A DNA stretch of 64,000 nucleotides from Hymenobacter lucidus (GTDB lineage Bacteria > Bacteroidota > Bacteroidia > Cytophagales > Hymenobacteraceae): the NCBI RefSeq assembly GCF_020447265.1, contig NZ_JAJADR010000011.1, forward strand, positions 1-64,000, read 5' to 3'. Shown here in pieces: positions 22,243-30,558 of this stretch. Numbering within the stretch: the first letter of the stretch is position 1; every line of letters starts with the position of its first letter. The position numbers and the translations under genes are program-made. The notes under the pieces are model-generated. The model ran no database searches. It was not told where the DNA came from and saw only the letters and a program-made list of their open reading frames with translations.

Positions 22243-23202
22243 TCAGCGGCAGTGCTCCTTGATGATGCGCTTGAGCTCCTTCTCGCCCACGGCCGCGTCG
22301 CCCCAGCGCAGCGCCTGCTTCAGCGACTCGCAGGCAGCGGGGTCTTCCAGCTTGATCTGGGCAATGCCAATCATGCGGTGAAACTGGCCCTTGTCAAGAA
22401 AATCGGCCATTTCCAGGCATTTGCTGTAGTCGGCCACGGCTTCTTGCAGGCTGCCCTGCTGCTCGTAGGCCAGGCCGCGCGCGGCGTAGGCGTCGAGGTA
22501 GCGCGAATTGACGCGCAGGGCCTGGCTGTAGGCGGCCACGGCGCGGGCGTAGTCGTGGCGGGCGTAGGCTAGCTGTCCCAGGCCCAGGTACGCCACCGAA
22601 TCGGTGGCATTCAGCGTCAGGGCCTTGGTCAGGTGCTGCCGGGCCCGGGTGCTGTCCTGCAAAGCCAAGTAAGTAGAGCCCAGCACCCGGTAGGCCATTG
22701 CGTTGTTAGGGTCGAGTTTGAGCACCTGCTTGTAGGAGGCGAGCACGCCGGCATGCTCGCCCAGCTTTTCCTGTAAATCGGCCAGGCGGGTGTAATAGGT
22801 GAGGGCGCCCCGGTTTTTAGGGTCGCGCTGCCGGGCCAGCTCGAAGTACCGCTCGGCCTCGGCGGGCGTGCCGCGCCGGCTTAGGTAGGCGCTAAAGCCA
22901 TAGTACACGTTGGCACTGGCCGAGTCGAGTAGCCAAGCCTGGTTGTAGGCCATCAGCGCCGGCCCGTACTTTTCCTGGTAAAAGGCGCTCCAGCCCGCAT
23001 CCACGTAGGTTTCGGAGGCGGCGGCGCGGGTCTTGTACTTCTGCAGGGCCTGGGCTACGAACTCCTGGTCGGCCTGGCGGCTGGCGGCGGTGCGGGGCCG
23101 GCCGGCGTAGCGCGGCTTTTCGGGCGCGTCGGTACCCTGAGCGCGAATGAGCCGGGGCAGGGCAAGGCAAAAAAGCACCAGCACGAGTAGGGCTTTTCTC
23201 AT
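22243..23202 (-). CDS. Secreted tetratricopeptide-repeat protein
   Basis: Exported protein of 319 residues with signal peptide MRKALLVLVLFCLALPRLIRAQ. Residues ~55-270 contain at least six TPR units; clear helices include AWLLDSASANVYYGFSAYLSR, YFELARQRDPKNRGALTYYTRLADL, VLKLDPNNAMAYRVLGSTYLA, ALTLNATDSVAYLGLGQLAYA and ALRVNSRYLDAYAARGLAYEQ. TPRs are protein-binding scaffolds, so a periplasmic interaction role is inferred; the partner is unknown. The start at 23202 was chosen for the signal peptide. The gene is convergent with the MFS gene. Confidence 0.82.
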   Translation of the reverse strand: MRKALLVLVLFCLALPRLIRAQGTDAPEKPRYAGRPRTAASRQADQEFVAQALQKYKTRAAASETYVDAGWSAFYQEKYGPALMAYNQAWLLDSASANVYYGFSAYLSRRGTPAEAERYFELARQRDPKNRGALTYYTRLADLQEKLGEHAGVLASYKQVLKLDPNNAMAYRVLGSTYLALQDSTRARQHLTKALTLNATDSVAYLGLGQLAYARHDYARAVAAYSQALRVNSRYLDAYAARGLAYEQQGSLQEAVADYSKCLEMADFLDKGQFHRMIGIAQIKLEDPAACESLKQALRWGDAAVGEKELKRIIKEHCR

Positions 23203-23386
23203 AAGAAGCGCGACGGAAAAAAAGTAGAGTACCCGCCTACTACGTTCGGGCCGGTGGGAGGTTTGTGCGCCGGGCCCGCCGCCGGGGCCAAGTCCGACAA
23301 CCAGGGCCAACTAAACCGGGCTGCTGCTTGTTGACCCGCCAGAGCCTTGCCGCCCCCAACGGCGCCTTCCGGGGCTTTCCCTTGCG

Positions 23387-24253
23387 ATGACCGAACGTAT
23401 TCCGACCTATCAGCTGCACGCGTTTGCCCACCCGGCCGATGCCGCCCCGGAGGTGTACTTTCCCGATTACGCCGCGGCTAAGCCCCAAATACCCCTGAAC
23501 CTCCCGTACCGGGGCGACTACTACAAAATCAGCCTCTGCCTGGGCGGCCGGGCCGAGCTGAAAGCAAATCTGGCGACGTATGCCGTGACTTCTGCCTGCC
23601 TCGTGCTGGCCACGCCCGACGTCATCAAGGAGTGGGTGGCGGTATCGGCCGACTACGAAACGCTGTCCGTCTTTTTTACCAAGGATTTCATTACCGCCAA
23701 CAATGCCGCTACCGGCCGGCTCCACTTTTTGGTGAGCCCGGCCACCTACGTGTTTCAGCTTTCGGCGGCGGAAGCGGAAAATATGGCTCTCTCGTTCCGG
23801 TTTCTGCAGCAGAAATACCAGACGCCGCACGCCCAGCGCAGCAACATTCTCAAAAACATCCTCAACAGCCTGCTCTATGAGGTCGGCACCATTCACGACC
23901 AGCAGGCAGCCCTGTGCCCCACGCTGCACAACCGCCGCCAGGCGCTGGCCGTGGCCTTCCAAGAGCTGGTACGAGCCCACTGCACCACAGCCCGAAGCGT
24001 GCGGTTCTACGCCGACCAGCTCTGCATCAGCCCCAAGTACCTGGGCGAGCTGGTGAAGGAGGCCACCGGGCGCACAGCCGGCGAATGGATAGCCGCCGCC
24101 GTGGTGCTGGAAGCCAAAGCCCTGCTGCAGAACCCGGCCCTGACGGTGAGCCAGGTGGCGGAAAGCCTGCAGTTTTCCGACCAGTTCAGCTTCAGCCGGT
24201 TTTTCAAAAACACCGCCGGCCTTTCGCCCACGGCCTACCGGCAGGTGGGCTAG
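23387..24253 (+). CDS. AraC family transcriptional regulator
   Basis: Cytosolic DNA-binding regulator of 288 residues. Residues ~1-160 form a cupin-like effector domain (YRGDYYKISLCLGGRAEL). Residues ~190-288 hold two helix-turn-helix units: RFYADQLCISPKYLGELVKEATG and QVAESLQFSDQFSFSRFFK, with the closing GLSPTAYR typical of AraC/XylS proteins. It lies 168 bp upstream of, and in the same direction as, an NmrA-like reductase gene, which is its probable target. The inducer is not known. ATG at 23387. Confidence 0.9.
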   Translation: MTERIPTYQLHAFAHPADAAPEVYFPDYAAAKPQIPLNLPYRGDYYKISLCLGGRAELKANLATYAVTSACLVLATPDVIKEWVAVSADYETLSVFFTKDFITANNAATGRLHFLVSPATYVFQLSAAEAENMALSFRFLQQKYQTPHAQRSNILKNILNSLLYEVGTIHDQQAALCPTLHNRRQALAVAFQELVRAHCTTARSVRFYADQLCISPKYLGELVKEATGRTAGEWIAAAVVLEAKALLQNPALTVSQVAESLQFSDQFSFSRFFKNTAGLSPTAYRQVG

Positions 24254-24421
24254 CGGTGTCGTTTGCCGCCTTTTGGCCACAGCCTGCCGCCTTATGGCCA
24301 TTGTCTGGGCTTGGGTCAATAAGGAATTTTGTAGCAGCCGTTGCCGACAACCTGCGCTGAGCCGCCAACCGGCCAGCGTAGCCCCGGCAGCAGCGGCTTT
24401 TCACCCACTATTCCTCCTGAT

Positions 24422-25282
24422 ATGATCCTGATAACCGGAGCCACTGGCCACCTCGGCACGGCCGTGCTGGAAACCCTGTTGCAAAAAACTGACCCCAGCC
24501 AGCTGGCCGCCCTGGTGCGCGACGAGCAAAAAGCCGCCGGCCTCAAAGCGCAGGGCGTAAGCATCCGCGTAGGCAGCTACCACGACTCGGCCTCGCTGGA
24601 CCAGGCCATGCGGGGCATAGAAAAAGTGCTGCTCATTTCGGGCGGCGGCGAAGATGATGCCCTCCAGCAGCACTACAACGTGATAGATGCGGCCCAAAGG
24701 GCCGGGGTGCGGTGCCTGGCCTACACCAGCCGCGCCCTCAAAGACCCCGCTACGCTGGCCAACCAGCTCATGGAGCGGCATTTCCAGACGGAAGCCTACA
24801 TCCAGGCCAGCGGGCTGCCCTATATTCTCTTCCGCAACATTCTCTACATGGACGTGCTGCCGCTCTTTACCGGCCCCCAGGTGCTGGAAACTGGAATTAA
24901 TCTACCAGCGGGTCAGGGCCGCGTGGCCTACGCCCTGCGCAGCGAAATGGGCGAAGCCATTGCCAACGTGCTGCTGGAAAGCAGCTGCGACAACCGCGTC
25001 TACCGCTTCACCGGCAGCGAGGCGTATTCCTTTGCCGACGTGGCTGCCGCCCTCGCCGGCGCCGCCGGCCAGCCCGTGCGCTACACGCCCATCGAAGCTG
25101 CCACGTTTGCGGCCGGCATGCAGGCGCGGGGCGTGCCGGAGCTGGCCACCCGGCGCACCATCGGCTTCCTGACCGACATCAAAAACGGCCAGGAAGCGGA
25201 GGTAAGCCCGGAGCTGGAAACCGTGCTCGGCCGCCCCCCGATGTCCCTTGCCGAAGGCGTAAAGCTGCTGTATAAGTTCTAG
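24422..25282 (+). CDS. NmrA-like NAD(P)-binding oxidoreductase
   Basis: Atypical short-chain dehydrogenase of 286 residues. The N-terminus MILITGATGHLGTAVLETLL carries the GxxGxxG nucleotide-binding turn, followed by LAALVRDEQKAAGL and VRVGSYHD-like segments found in the NmrA/QorB quinone reductase group. VLLISGGGED and IDAAQRAGVRCLAYTS continue the pattern. QorB-type enzymes reduce quinones with NADPH; that function is inferred. The ATG at 24422 opens the domain. The preceding AraC regulator probably controls it, and a bidirectional terminator follows the stop codon. Confidence 0.85.
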   Translation: MILITGATGHLGTAVLETLLQKTDPSQLAALVRDEQKAAGLKAQGVSIRVGSYHDSASLDQAMRGIEKVLLISGGGEDDALQQHYNVIDAAQRAGVRCLAYTSRALKDPATLANQLMERHFQTEAYIQASGLPYILFRNILYMDVLPLFTGPQVLETGINLPAGQGRVAYALRSEMGEAIANVLLESSCDNRVYRFTGSEAYSFADVAAALAGAAGQPVRYTPIEAATFAAGMQARGVPELATRRTIGFLTDIKNGQEAEVSPELETVLGRPPMSLAEGVKLLYKF

Positions 25283-25314
25283 CCGCTCCCGGCTGACGGG
25301 GAAGTTAGCCCGTA

Positions 25315-25361
25315 AAAAAAGCCCGGTAGCGGAGTCCTGTTGGATTCGGCTGCCGGGCTTT
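25315..25361. terminator. Bidirectional terminator
   Basis: AAAGCCCGGTAGC and GGCTGCCGGGCTTT form a long stem between two convergent genes, with seven A before it and T residues after. It fits termination of both the NmrA-like gene (plus) and the dioxygenase gene (minus). Confidence 0.8.
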
Positions 25362-25376
25362 GTGGCGTTTAAATTT

Positions 25377-26354
25377 CTAGCTGCGGGCTTCTTCCAGGAT
25401 GCTTTCCACCCAGTTTTTGCCCCAGTCTTCCAGCTCCTGGCTCGTCCAGAGCTGGGGGTAGAAGATGCGCTTCTGGAACTTGGGAGGCAGGTACTTCTTC
25501 CAGTTGGTGCCGCCAGTGGCCGCCAGGGCCGTGGGGTCGCGCTCCAGGTAGCGCACCGCCGACTTAAAGTGCATCAAAGGCCAGTTGATGTTCACGTTGG
25601 TATCGAGCAGCTTGAGCTGGCGCAGCAGGCGCGGGTGCTGCTGGTCTTCCGGGCTCAGGCGCTGCACCACGGTCCACACGTTGCGGTCCTGGTACTCGGC
25701 CGCGTGCTGGCTGAGGTGCTTGCTGTATTTTTCCTCGAATTGAATCAGGGTCAAGGCTTTGGCACCGGTTTCCTCAATGGTGGCCCCGGCTTTCCAGTAG
25801 ATGCAGCCCATCAGCTCGTCGTGGGCGGCGGCTTCGCCCAGCAGGCGGCGCTTTTCCTTGTTAAGCAGATTGTCGAGGGCCGTGGAGGCAATTTCAATCA
25901 TGCGGTATTGCACGCTCTGGAAGCCCGAGGCGGGCATCAGGGCCATGCGAAACTGCAGAAACTGGCTTTTGTCCATGCCGTCGACCATCACGTCGAACGA
26001 GTCAATCAGATTCTCGAAGTAGCGGTTGATGCGGCCCAGGCGCAGCACCAGTTCGCCCACGGTGGGCTCCTGGAGCTGCCCGATCTGCTCGTACTCGCAG
26101 AGGCAGAGCTTGAAATAGAGCTCCGTAATCTGGTGGTACATGATAAAAATCCGCTCGTCGGGAATCTTCGTGAGGGGGCGCTGCAAGCTCAGCAGCGTGT
26201 CCAGCTCGATATAGTCCCAGTAATTGACGTAGTCGGCGTAGTAGAGGCCTTCGAGGTAGCCGGCCAAATCCTGGCCGTCGGCAGTATATTTCTGCTGCAG
26301 TAGGCGCAGCTGCGCCAGCACGGCAGGCGAAAATTCGTCCTGTTGGAAAGACAT
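25377..26354 (-). CDS. Tryptophan 2,3-dioxygenase family protein
   Basis: Haem-dependent dioxygenase family member of 325 residues; cytosolic. Hallmarks are LTKIPDERIFIMYHQITELYFKL near 80-100, with the haem-pocket His and the conserved ITELYFK helix; GRINRYFENLIDSFDVM; and MPASGFQSVQYR, the tryptophan-site loop. Typical tryptophan 2,3-dioxygenases are 280-400 residues and open the indole ring to N-formylkynurenine. No other kynurenine gene is adjacent, so the substrate is not certain. The start at 26354 (MSFQQDEFS) removes 39 residues of non-conserved extension. Confidence 0.87.
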   Translation of the reverse strand: MSFQQDEFSPAVLAQLRLLQQKYTADGQDLAGYLEGLYYADYVNYWDYIELDTLLSLQRPLTKIPDERIFIMYHQITELYFKLCLCEYEQIGQLQEPTVGELVLRLGRINRYFENLIDSFDVMVDGMDKSQFLQFRMALMPASGFQSVQYRMIEIASTALDNLLNKEKRRLLGEAAAHDELMGCIYWKAGATIEETGAKALTLIQFEEKYSKHLSQHAAEYQDRNVWTVVQRLSPEDQQHPRLLRQLKLLDTNVNINWPLMHFKSAVRYLERDPTALAATGGTNWKKYLPPKFQKRIFYPQLWTSQELEDWGKNWVESILEEARS

Positions 26355-26526
26355 GGGTGTGGGTGGTTGGGGCGGGAGAGAGAAACGCCGCTGGGTGGCA
26401 ACGGCGCCACAAGGAACAAAAAAGCCGCCGAATCTGCCAGCCGCAGGCAACCCTTGAGCCAGCGCCGACATCTACTGGGCCAAAGTGGGTCGAGGCCGCC
26501 CTCCTACGAGACGAAGCGTCTATAGG

Positions 26527-26556
26527 TTGGTATACCGCCGGAATCTCCTACTTTTA
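26527..26556 (+). promoter_or_regulatory. Promoter of serine dehydratase beta gene
   Basis: TTG at 26527-26529, a 19-bp spacer, then TACTTTTA at 26549-26556; this fits the Bacteroidota consensus TTG-N19-TAnnTTTG except for the last base. The predicted start of transcription falls only 2-5 nt before the ATG at 26565, so the mRNA may be nearly leaderless. Confidence 0.6.
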
Positions 26557-26564
26557 GCCCACTT

Positions 26565-27245
26565 ATGGCCGAAAAAAGCAGTATTTTCGATATGATCGGA
26601 CCGGTGATGATCGGGCCCAGCAGCTCGCACACGGCGGGCGTGGTGCGCATTGCCGGCGCCGCTATCCGCATTCTGGGCTCCTTGCCCACCCATGCCACCA
26701 TCACGTTCTACAATTCCTTTGCCCGCACCTACGAGGGCCACGGCTCCGACCGCGCCATCGTGGCCGGCCTGCTAGGCATGGCTACCGATGATAAGCGCAT
26801 CCGCGACGCCTTCGAGCACGCCAAAGAGGCCGGGCTGCAGTACACATTTCAGAGCGTGGGCAACGCCAGCACCATGCACCCCAACACCATTCGGGTGCAG
26901 CTGCGCGACGAGCGCACCGGCCACAGCGTGGAGGTTATCGGGCAGAGCCGGGGCGGGGGCGTGATTCGCATTGTGGAAGTCGACGGGTTTCCGTCCGACT
27001 TCTCGGCCTCCCTGCACACGCTCATCGTGGATGCCGACGACCGCACGGGCTCCATTGCCTTTATTGCCAGTGTCATTGCCCACGACGACTGCAACATTGC
27101 CACCATGTTTGTGAGCCGCAAAGGAAAGAACGACGCGGCCCGGCAATTCATCGAAATGGACTCCGGCATCAAGGAAATAACCCTGCAGTACCTGCGCCAG
27201 CTCAGCTGGGTGCACCGCGTAATCTATATTCCAAATATTGAATAG
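26565..27245 (+). CDS. sdaAB: L-serine ammonia-lyase, iron-sulfur type, beta subunit
   Basis: Beta subunit (226 residues) of the two-subunit Fe-S L-serine dehydratase, which converts L-serine to pyruvate and ammonia in the cytosol. The N-terminal SDH_beta domain has IFDMIGPVMIGPSSSHTAGVVRIAG and ARTYEGHGSDRAIVAGLLG. Residues ~145-226 form an ACT domain (TLIVDADDRTGSIAFIASVIAHDDCNIATMF) that usually senses amino acids. The alpha subunit, which holds the cluster-binding cysteines, is not adjacent: the next gene encodes TolC. The alpha gene must lie elsewhere. Confidence 0.92.
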   Translation: MAEKSSIFDMIGPVMIGPSSSHTAGVVRIAGAAIRILGSLPTHATITFYNSFARTYEGHGSDRAIVAGLLGMATDDKRIRDAFEHAKEAGLQYTFQSVGNASTMHPNTIRVQLRDERTGHSVEVIGQSRGGGVIRIVEVDGFPSDFSASLHTLIVDADDRTGSIAFIASVIAHDDCNIATMFVSRKGKNDAARQFIEMDSGIKEITLQYLRQLSWVHRVIYIPNIE

Positions 27246-27266
27246 TTGGCCTAATACGTACCTTTA
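27238..27266 (+). promoter_or_regulatory. Candidate promoter for the TolC-adaptor genes
   Basis: TTG at 27238-27240, an 18-bp spacer and TACCTTTA at 27259-27266, close to TTG-N19-TAnnTTTG. It overlaps the end of sdaAB. It would place the transcript start near 27273, which argues against the ATG at 27266 and for the ATG at 27296 as the tolC start. Confidence 0.45.
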
Positions 27267-27295
27267 TGTCAACGCTTCACACTGCTTCCCGCGCT

Positions 27296-28837
27296 ATGAA
27301 AACACCTCGTACTCCGTTTGCACACCAGCTGGCCGCGGTAGGCGTCGGGGCCCTGCTGCTGAGCGCCGCCGCCCAGCCGGCCGCCGCCCAGAATACGCCG
27401 CCCGCCCAGCCCCCGGCCGGCACCCTGGCCGCCGCCGCGCCCAGTGGCCCCTATTCGCTGCAGCGCGCCATCGACGTGGCCTGGCAAAACAACCTGACCA
27501 TCCGGCAGCAGCAGCTCACTACCGAAAACACCGACGCCATTCTGCGCCAGAGCCGCAATGCCCTACTGCCCACGGCCAACGCCAGCGCCACCCAAAACTG
27601 GAACTACGGCACCAGCGTCGACCCGCTGACCTACCAGTTTCAGGACCAGACCATCCGGACCAACAACTTTTCGCTCAACTCCCAGGTGACGCTCTTTGCC
27701 GGCTTTCAGCTGCGCAACACCATCAAGCGCAACCAGCTCGACTACCAAGCAGGCCTGAGCGACATTGAGAAGTCGCGCAACGACATTGCCCTGAACGTGG
27801 CCTCGTCGTTTCTGCAGCTGGTGCTGGCCCAGGAACTGGTGCGGGCCAATGAGGCGCGCGTAAATACCAGCCAGCAGCAGGTGAGCCGCACCCAGAAGCT
27901 GCTCAAGGCTGGCAGCGTGGCCGAAAGCAACCTGCTCGACAGCCAGGCCCAACTGGCTTCCGACGAACTCAACGTTATTACGGCCCAGAATCAGGTGGCT
28001 TTTTATAAGCTCCAACTGGCCCAGCTGCTGAACCTGTCGTCGCCCACCGGCTTCGAAATTGAGGTGCCCACGCTGCCCGACCCCGACGACGTGGTGCAGC
28101 TAACGGCCAACCCCGACGGCACCTACCAGACGGCCGTGGGGCTGATGCCGGAAATCAAGGCCGCCGACCTGCGGGTGCAAAGCTCGTTGCGGTCGGTGGA
28201 AGTGGCCCGCGGCGCCTACTACCCACGCCTGACCTTCGGCGGCGGTATTTTCTCGGGCTACTCCTCGTCGCGCACCACGCCGGTGCTCACGGGCGAGCTG
28301 GAGGAAGTCGGGCAGTTTCCGCTGTTCATGGAAGACCCGATTACGAAGGTGCGGACCCTGGTGCCCAATACCTACGCCATTGCCCTGCAGCCCGGCTTTC
28401 GGAGCCTGCCCGACGGGTTTTTCAACCAGATCAAGACCAACTACGGCAAGCAACTGCAGTTCAACCTGAGCATTCCGATTCTCAATGGTTTTCAGGTGCG
28501 CACCAACGTGCAGCGCTCCGAAATAGGGGTGAAGCAGAGCGAATTGCGGGCCGAGCAAACCCGCCTGCAGCTGCGCCAGGATATTCAGCAGGCCTATTCC
28601 GACGCCATTGCGGCCCAGCGCAAGTACGGGGCCGCCAAGCGCCAGACCGAAGCCCTGAGCACGGCCTACCGCAACGCCGAAATCCGCTTCAACAACGGCC
28701 TGCTCAACGGCACGGACTTCAACATTGCCAAAAACAACCTCTACGGGGCCGAATCGAGCATGATTCAGGCCAAATACGAGTTCATCTTCCGGCGCAAAGT
28801 GCTGGATTTCTACGAGGGTCGTGGTCTTGGTTTGTAA
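27296..28837 (+). CDS. TolC family outer membrane efflux protein
   Basis: Outer membrane channel of 513 residues. The signal peptide MKTPRTPFAHQLAAVGVGAL... is cut near AAAQ. Two homologous halves carry the TolC coiled-coil hairpins: YSLQRAIDVAWQNNLTIRQQQ ... NDIALNVASSFLQLVLAQEL in the first, and LNGFQVRTNVQRSEIG ... LRQDIQQAYSDAIAAQRKY with YRNAEIRFNNGLLNGTDF in the second. It exports compounds with a periplasmic adaptor, encoded 128 bp downstream. The start at 27296 is preferred to 27266 because a promoter overlaps the latter. Confidence 0.92.
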   Translation: MKTPRTPFAHQLAAVGVGALLLSAAAQPAAAQNTPPAQPPAGTLAAAAPSGPYSLQRAIDVAWQNNLTIRQQQLTTENTDAILRQSRNALLPTANASATQNWNYGTSVDPLTYQFQDQTIRTNNFSLNSQVTLFAGFQLRNTIKRNQLDYQAGLSDIEKSRNDIALNVASSFLQLVLAQELVRANEARVNTSQQQVSRTQKLLKAGSVAESNLLDSQAQLASDELNVITAQNQVAFYKLQLAQLLNLSSPTGFEIEVPTLPDPDDVVQLTANPDGTYQTAVGLMPEIKAADLRVQSSLRSVEVARGAYYPRLTFGGGIFSGYSSSRTTPVLTGELEEVGQFPLFMEDPITKVRTLVPNTYAIALQPGFRSLPDGFFNQIKTNYGKQLQFNLSIPILNGFQVRTNVQRSEIGVKQSELRAEQTRLQLRQDIQQAYSDAIAAQRKYGAAKRQTEALSTAYRNAEIRFNNGLLNGTDFNIAKNNLYGAESSMIQAKYEFIFRRKVLDFYEGRGLGL

Positions 28838-28855
28838 GCAAGAATCAGCGTAGCG

Positions 28856-28903
28856 GAAGCCAGTAGCTCGAATTTACTATTCGAACTACTGGCTTCTTGC
28901 TTT
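28856..28903 (+). terminator. Terminator or attenuator between tolC-like and adaptor genes
   Basis: GAAGCCAGTAG and CTACTGGCTTC form an 11-bp stem extended by CTCGAA/TTCGAA pairing, followed by TTGCTTTTTTT. It lies 18 bp after the TolC stop and before the adaptor gene, so it may limit read-through and lower adaptor expression. Confidence 0.75.
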
Positions 28904-28965
28904 TTTTACCCAACTTTCCGCCGTTTTGCCCCCCATTCCCTAGCCGATTCGCCTTTCTATCGAAC

Positions 28966-30375
28966 ATGAAAAACAACCGCTTACTGTACATTTTACTGGG
29001 CCTCGTGGTGCTGCTGCTGGCTGGCTTTATGGTGGCCAAAAAGCAGGGCTGGATCGGGAAGCCCGCCGGCACCGAGGTAATGACGGCCAAGGCCGCGCCC
29101 ACGACTATCGTGGAAAAGGTGAGTGCCTCGGGCAAGATTCAGCCCGAAACCGAAGTGAAAATCTCGCCCGACGTATCCGGCGAAATCATTGAGCTGTATG
29201 TGGCCGAGGGCGACTCGGTGAAGAAAGGCCAGCTCCTGCTGCGCATCCGGCCCGATAACTACCAGGCCAACGTGAACATGCAGTCGGCCTCGGTGAACAC
29301 CCAGCGCGCCAACGTGGGCCAGACCCAGGCCCGCCTCCAGCAGCTGATTGCCACGGCCAAGCAAACTGAGCTGACCTACCGCCGTAATGCCTCGCTCTAC
29401 AAGCAAAAGGTGATTTCGCAGGCCGACTACGAAGCCTCGCAGGCCGCCTACAACGCCTCGCAGGAGGAAATCAACTCGGCCCGCCAGAGCATCCGGGCGG
29501 CCCAGAGCAACGTGGCCAGCGCCCAGGCCTCGCTCGACGATGCCCGCCGCAACCTGAACAAAACCACGATTTACGCCCCCGTGAGCGGCACGGTAAGCAA
29601 GCTGAACGTGGAGAAAGGCGAGCGGGTAGTAGGTACCTCGCAGATGTCGGGTACCGAAATCATGCGCATTGCCAACCTGAACTCGATGGAAGTGCGGGTG
29701 AACGTGAATGAAAACGACATCATCAACGTGCACCTCGGCGACTCGGTAGAAGTAGAAGTGGACAGCTACGCCAGCAAGGATGAGAAATTCCGGGGCCTGG
29801 TAACTAGCATTGCCAACACGGCCAAGGACGCGCTGACGGCCGAAGCCGTTACCGAATTTGAAGTCCGCATCCGCCTCTTGCCCGAGTCGTACCGCCACCT
29901 GGTGCGCACCGTGCAGGGCCGCTCCATCGTGCCGTTCCGCCCCGGCATGACGGCCTCCGTGGACATCATTACTGACCGTAAAAGCAACGTGATGAGCGTG
30001 CCGCTGGCTGCCGTAACCACCCGCTCGGATAGCGCCACCACGGCCGCCGGCGGCAAAGACGGCGGTGGCCCCAAAGTGACGCGGGGCAGCGCCGGTCCGG
30101 CCGAGCCCGAGGGCAAAGCCGCGCCCAAAACCGATATCCAGGAAGTCGTATTCGTGGTGCGCAACGGCAAAGCCACGCTCACACCCGTCAAAACCGGTAT
30201 CAGCGACTTTGCTAACATCGAAATCAAGAGCGGGCTGCAGGCCGGCGACGAAGTGGTGAGCGGGCCGTTCCGGGCCGTGGCCAAAACCCTGAAGGACGGC
30301 GGCGCGGTAGTCGTGAAAGATGCCAACACCATCAACAAAGCCGCCCTGAAGGAAGAACCCGAGGACGATAAGTAA
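28966..30375 (+). CDS. Efflux transporter periplasmic adaptor (HlyD/MacA family)
   Basis: Membrane-fusion protein of 469 residues anchored by one N-terminal helix (LLYILLGLVVLLLAGFM). The barrel-sandwich/lipoyl half-motif is EVKISPDVSGEIIELYVAEGDSVKKGQLLLRI, followed by a long coiled-coil hairpin (~95-205), the second lipoyl half NKTTIYAPVSGTVSKLNVEKGERV, and a beta-barrel domain. A Gly/Pro-rich insert at ~350-385 interrupts the C-terminal domain. It works with the preceding TolC protein. A strong terminator follows, so the inner-membrane permease (MacB-type or RND) is not in this operon. Confidence 0.92.
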   Translation: MKNNRLLYILLGLVVLLLAGFMVAKKQGWIGKPAGTEVMTAKAAPTTIVEKVSASGKIQPETEVKISPDVSGEIIELYVAEGDSVKKGQLLLRIRPDNYQANVNMQSASVNTQRANVGQTQARLQQLIATAKQTELTYRRNASLYKQKVISQADYEASQAAYNASQEEINSARQSIRAAQSNVASAQASLDDARRNLNKTTIYAPVSGTVSKLNVEKGERVVGTSQMSGTEIMRIANLNSMEVRVNVNENDIINVHLGDSVEVEVDSYASKDEKFRGLVTSIANTAKDALTAEAVTEFEVRIRLLPESYRHLVRTVQGRSIVPFRPGMTASVDIITDRKSNVMSVPLAAVTTRSDSATTAAGGKDGGGPKVTRGSAGPAEPEGKAAPKTDIQEVVFVVRNGKATLTPVKTGISDFANIEIKSGLQAGDEVVSGPFRAVAKTLKDGGAVVVKDANTINKAALKEEPEDDK

Positions 30376-30472
30376 GAATAGCGTAAGCCCAAAGCCGCGC
30401 CGGGAGCTACCCAGCGCGCGCCAAATGCTAACAGACGCAGACAAAACGCTAACAGACGCGTTTTCGGGTAGT

Positions 30473-30519
30473 TGAGAGGCCGGGAGCAGATGCTGCTTCC
30501 GGCCTCTCATTTTTTTTGC
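30473..30519 (+). terminator. Rho-independent terminator after the adaptor gene
   Basis: TGAGAGGCCGG and CCGGCCTCTCA form an 11-bp stem with a 15-nt loop followed by TTTTTTTT. It lies about 100 bp past the adaptor stop. The spacer before it contains GCTAACAGACGC twice. Confidence 0.88.
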
Positions 30520-30558
30520 CTAAACTCGGCTCCCTGACCTCAAAAATTCCCTTCCCCG

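Noticed and set aside
28993..30510. Minus-strand frame of 505 codons
   Set aside because: Antisense shadow of the adaptor gene, with a His/Gly-rich product and no start signal.
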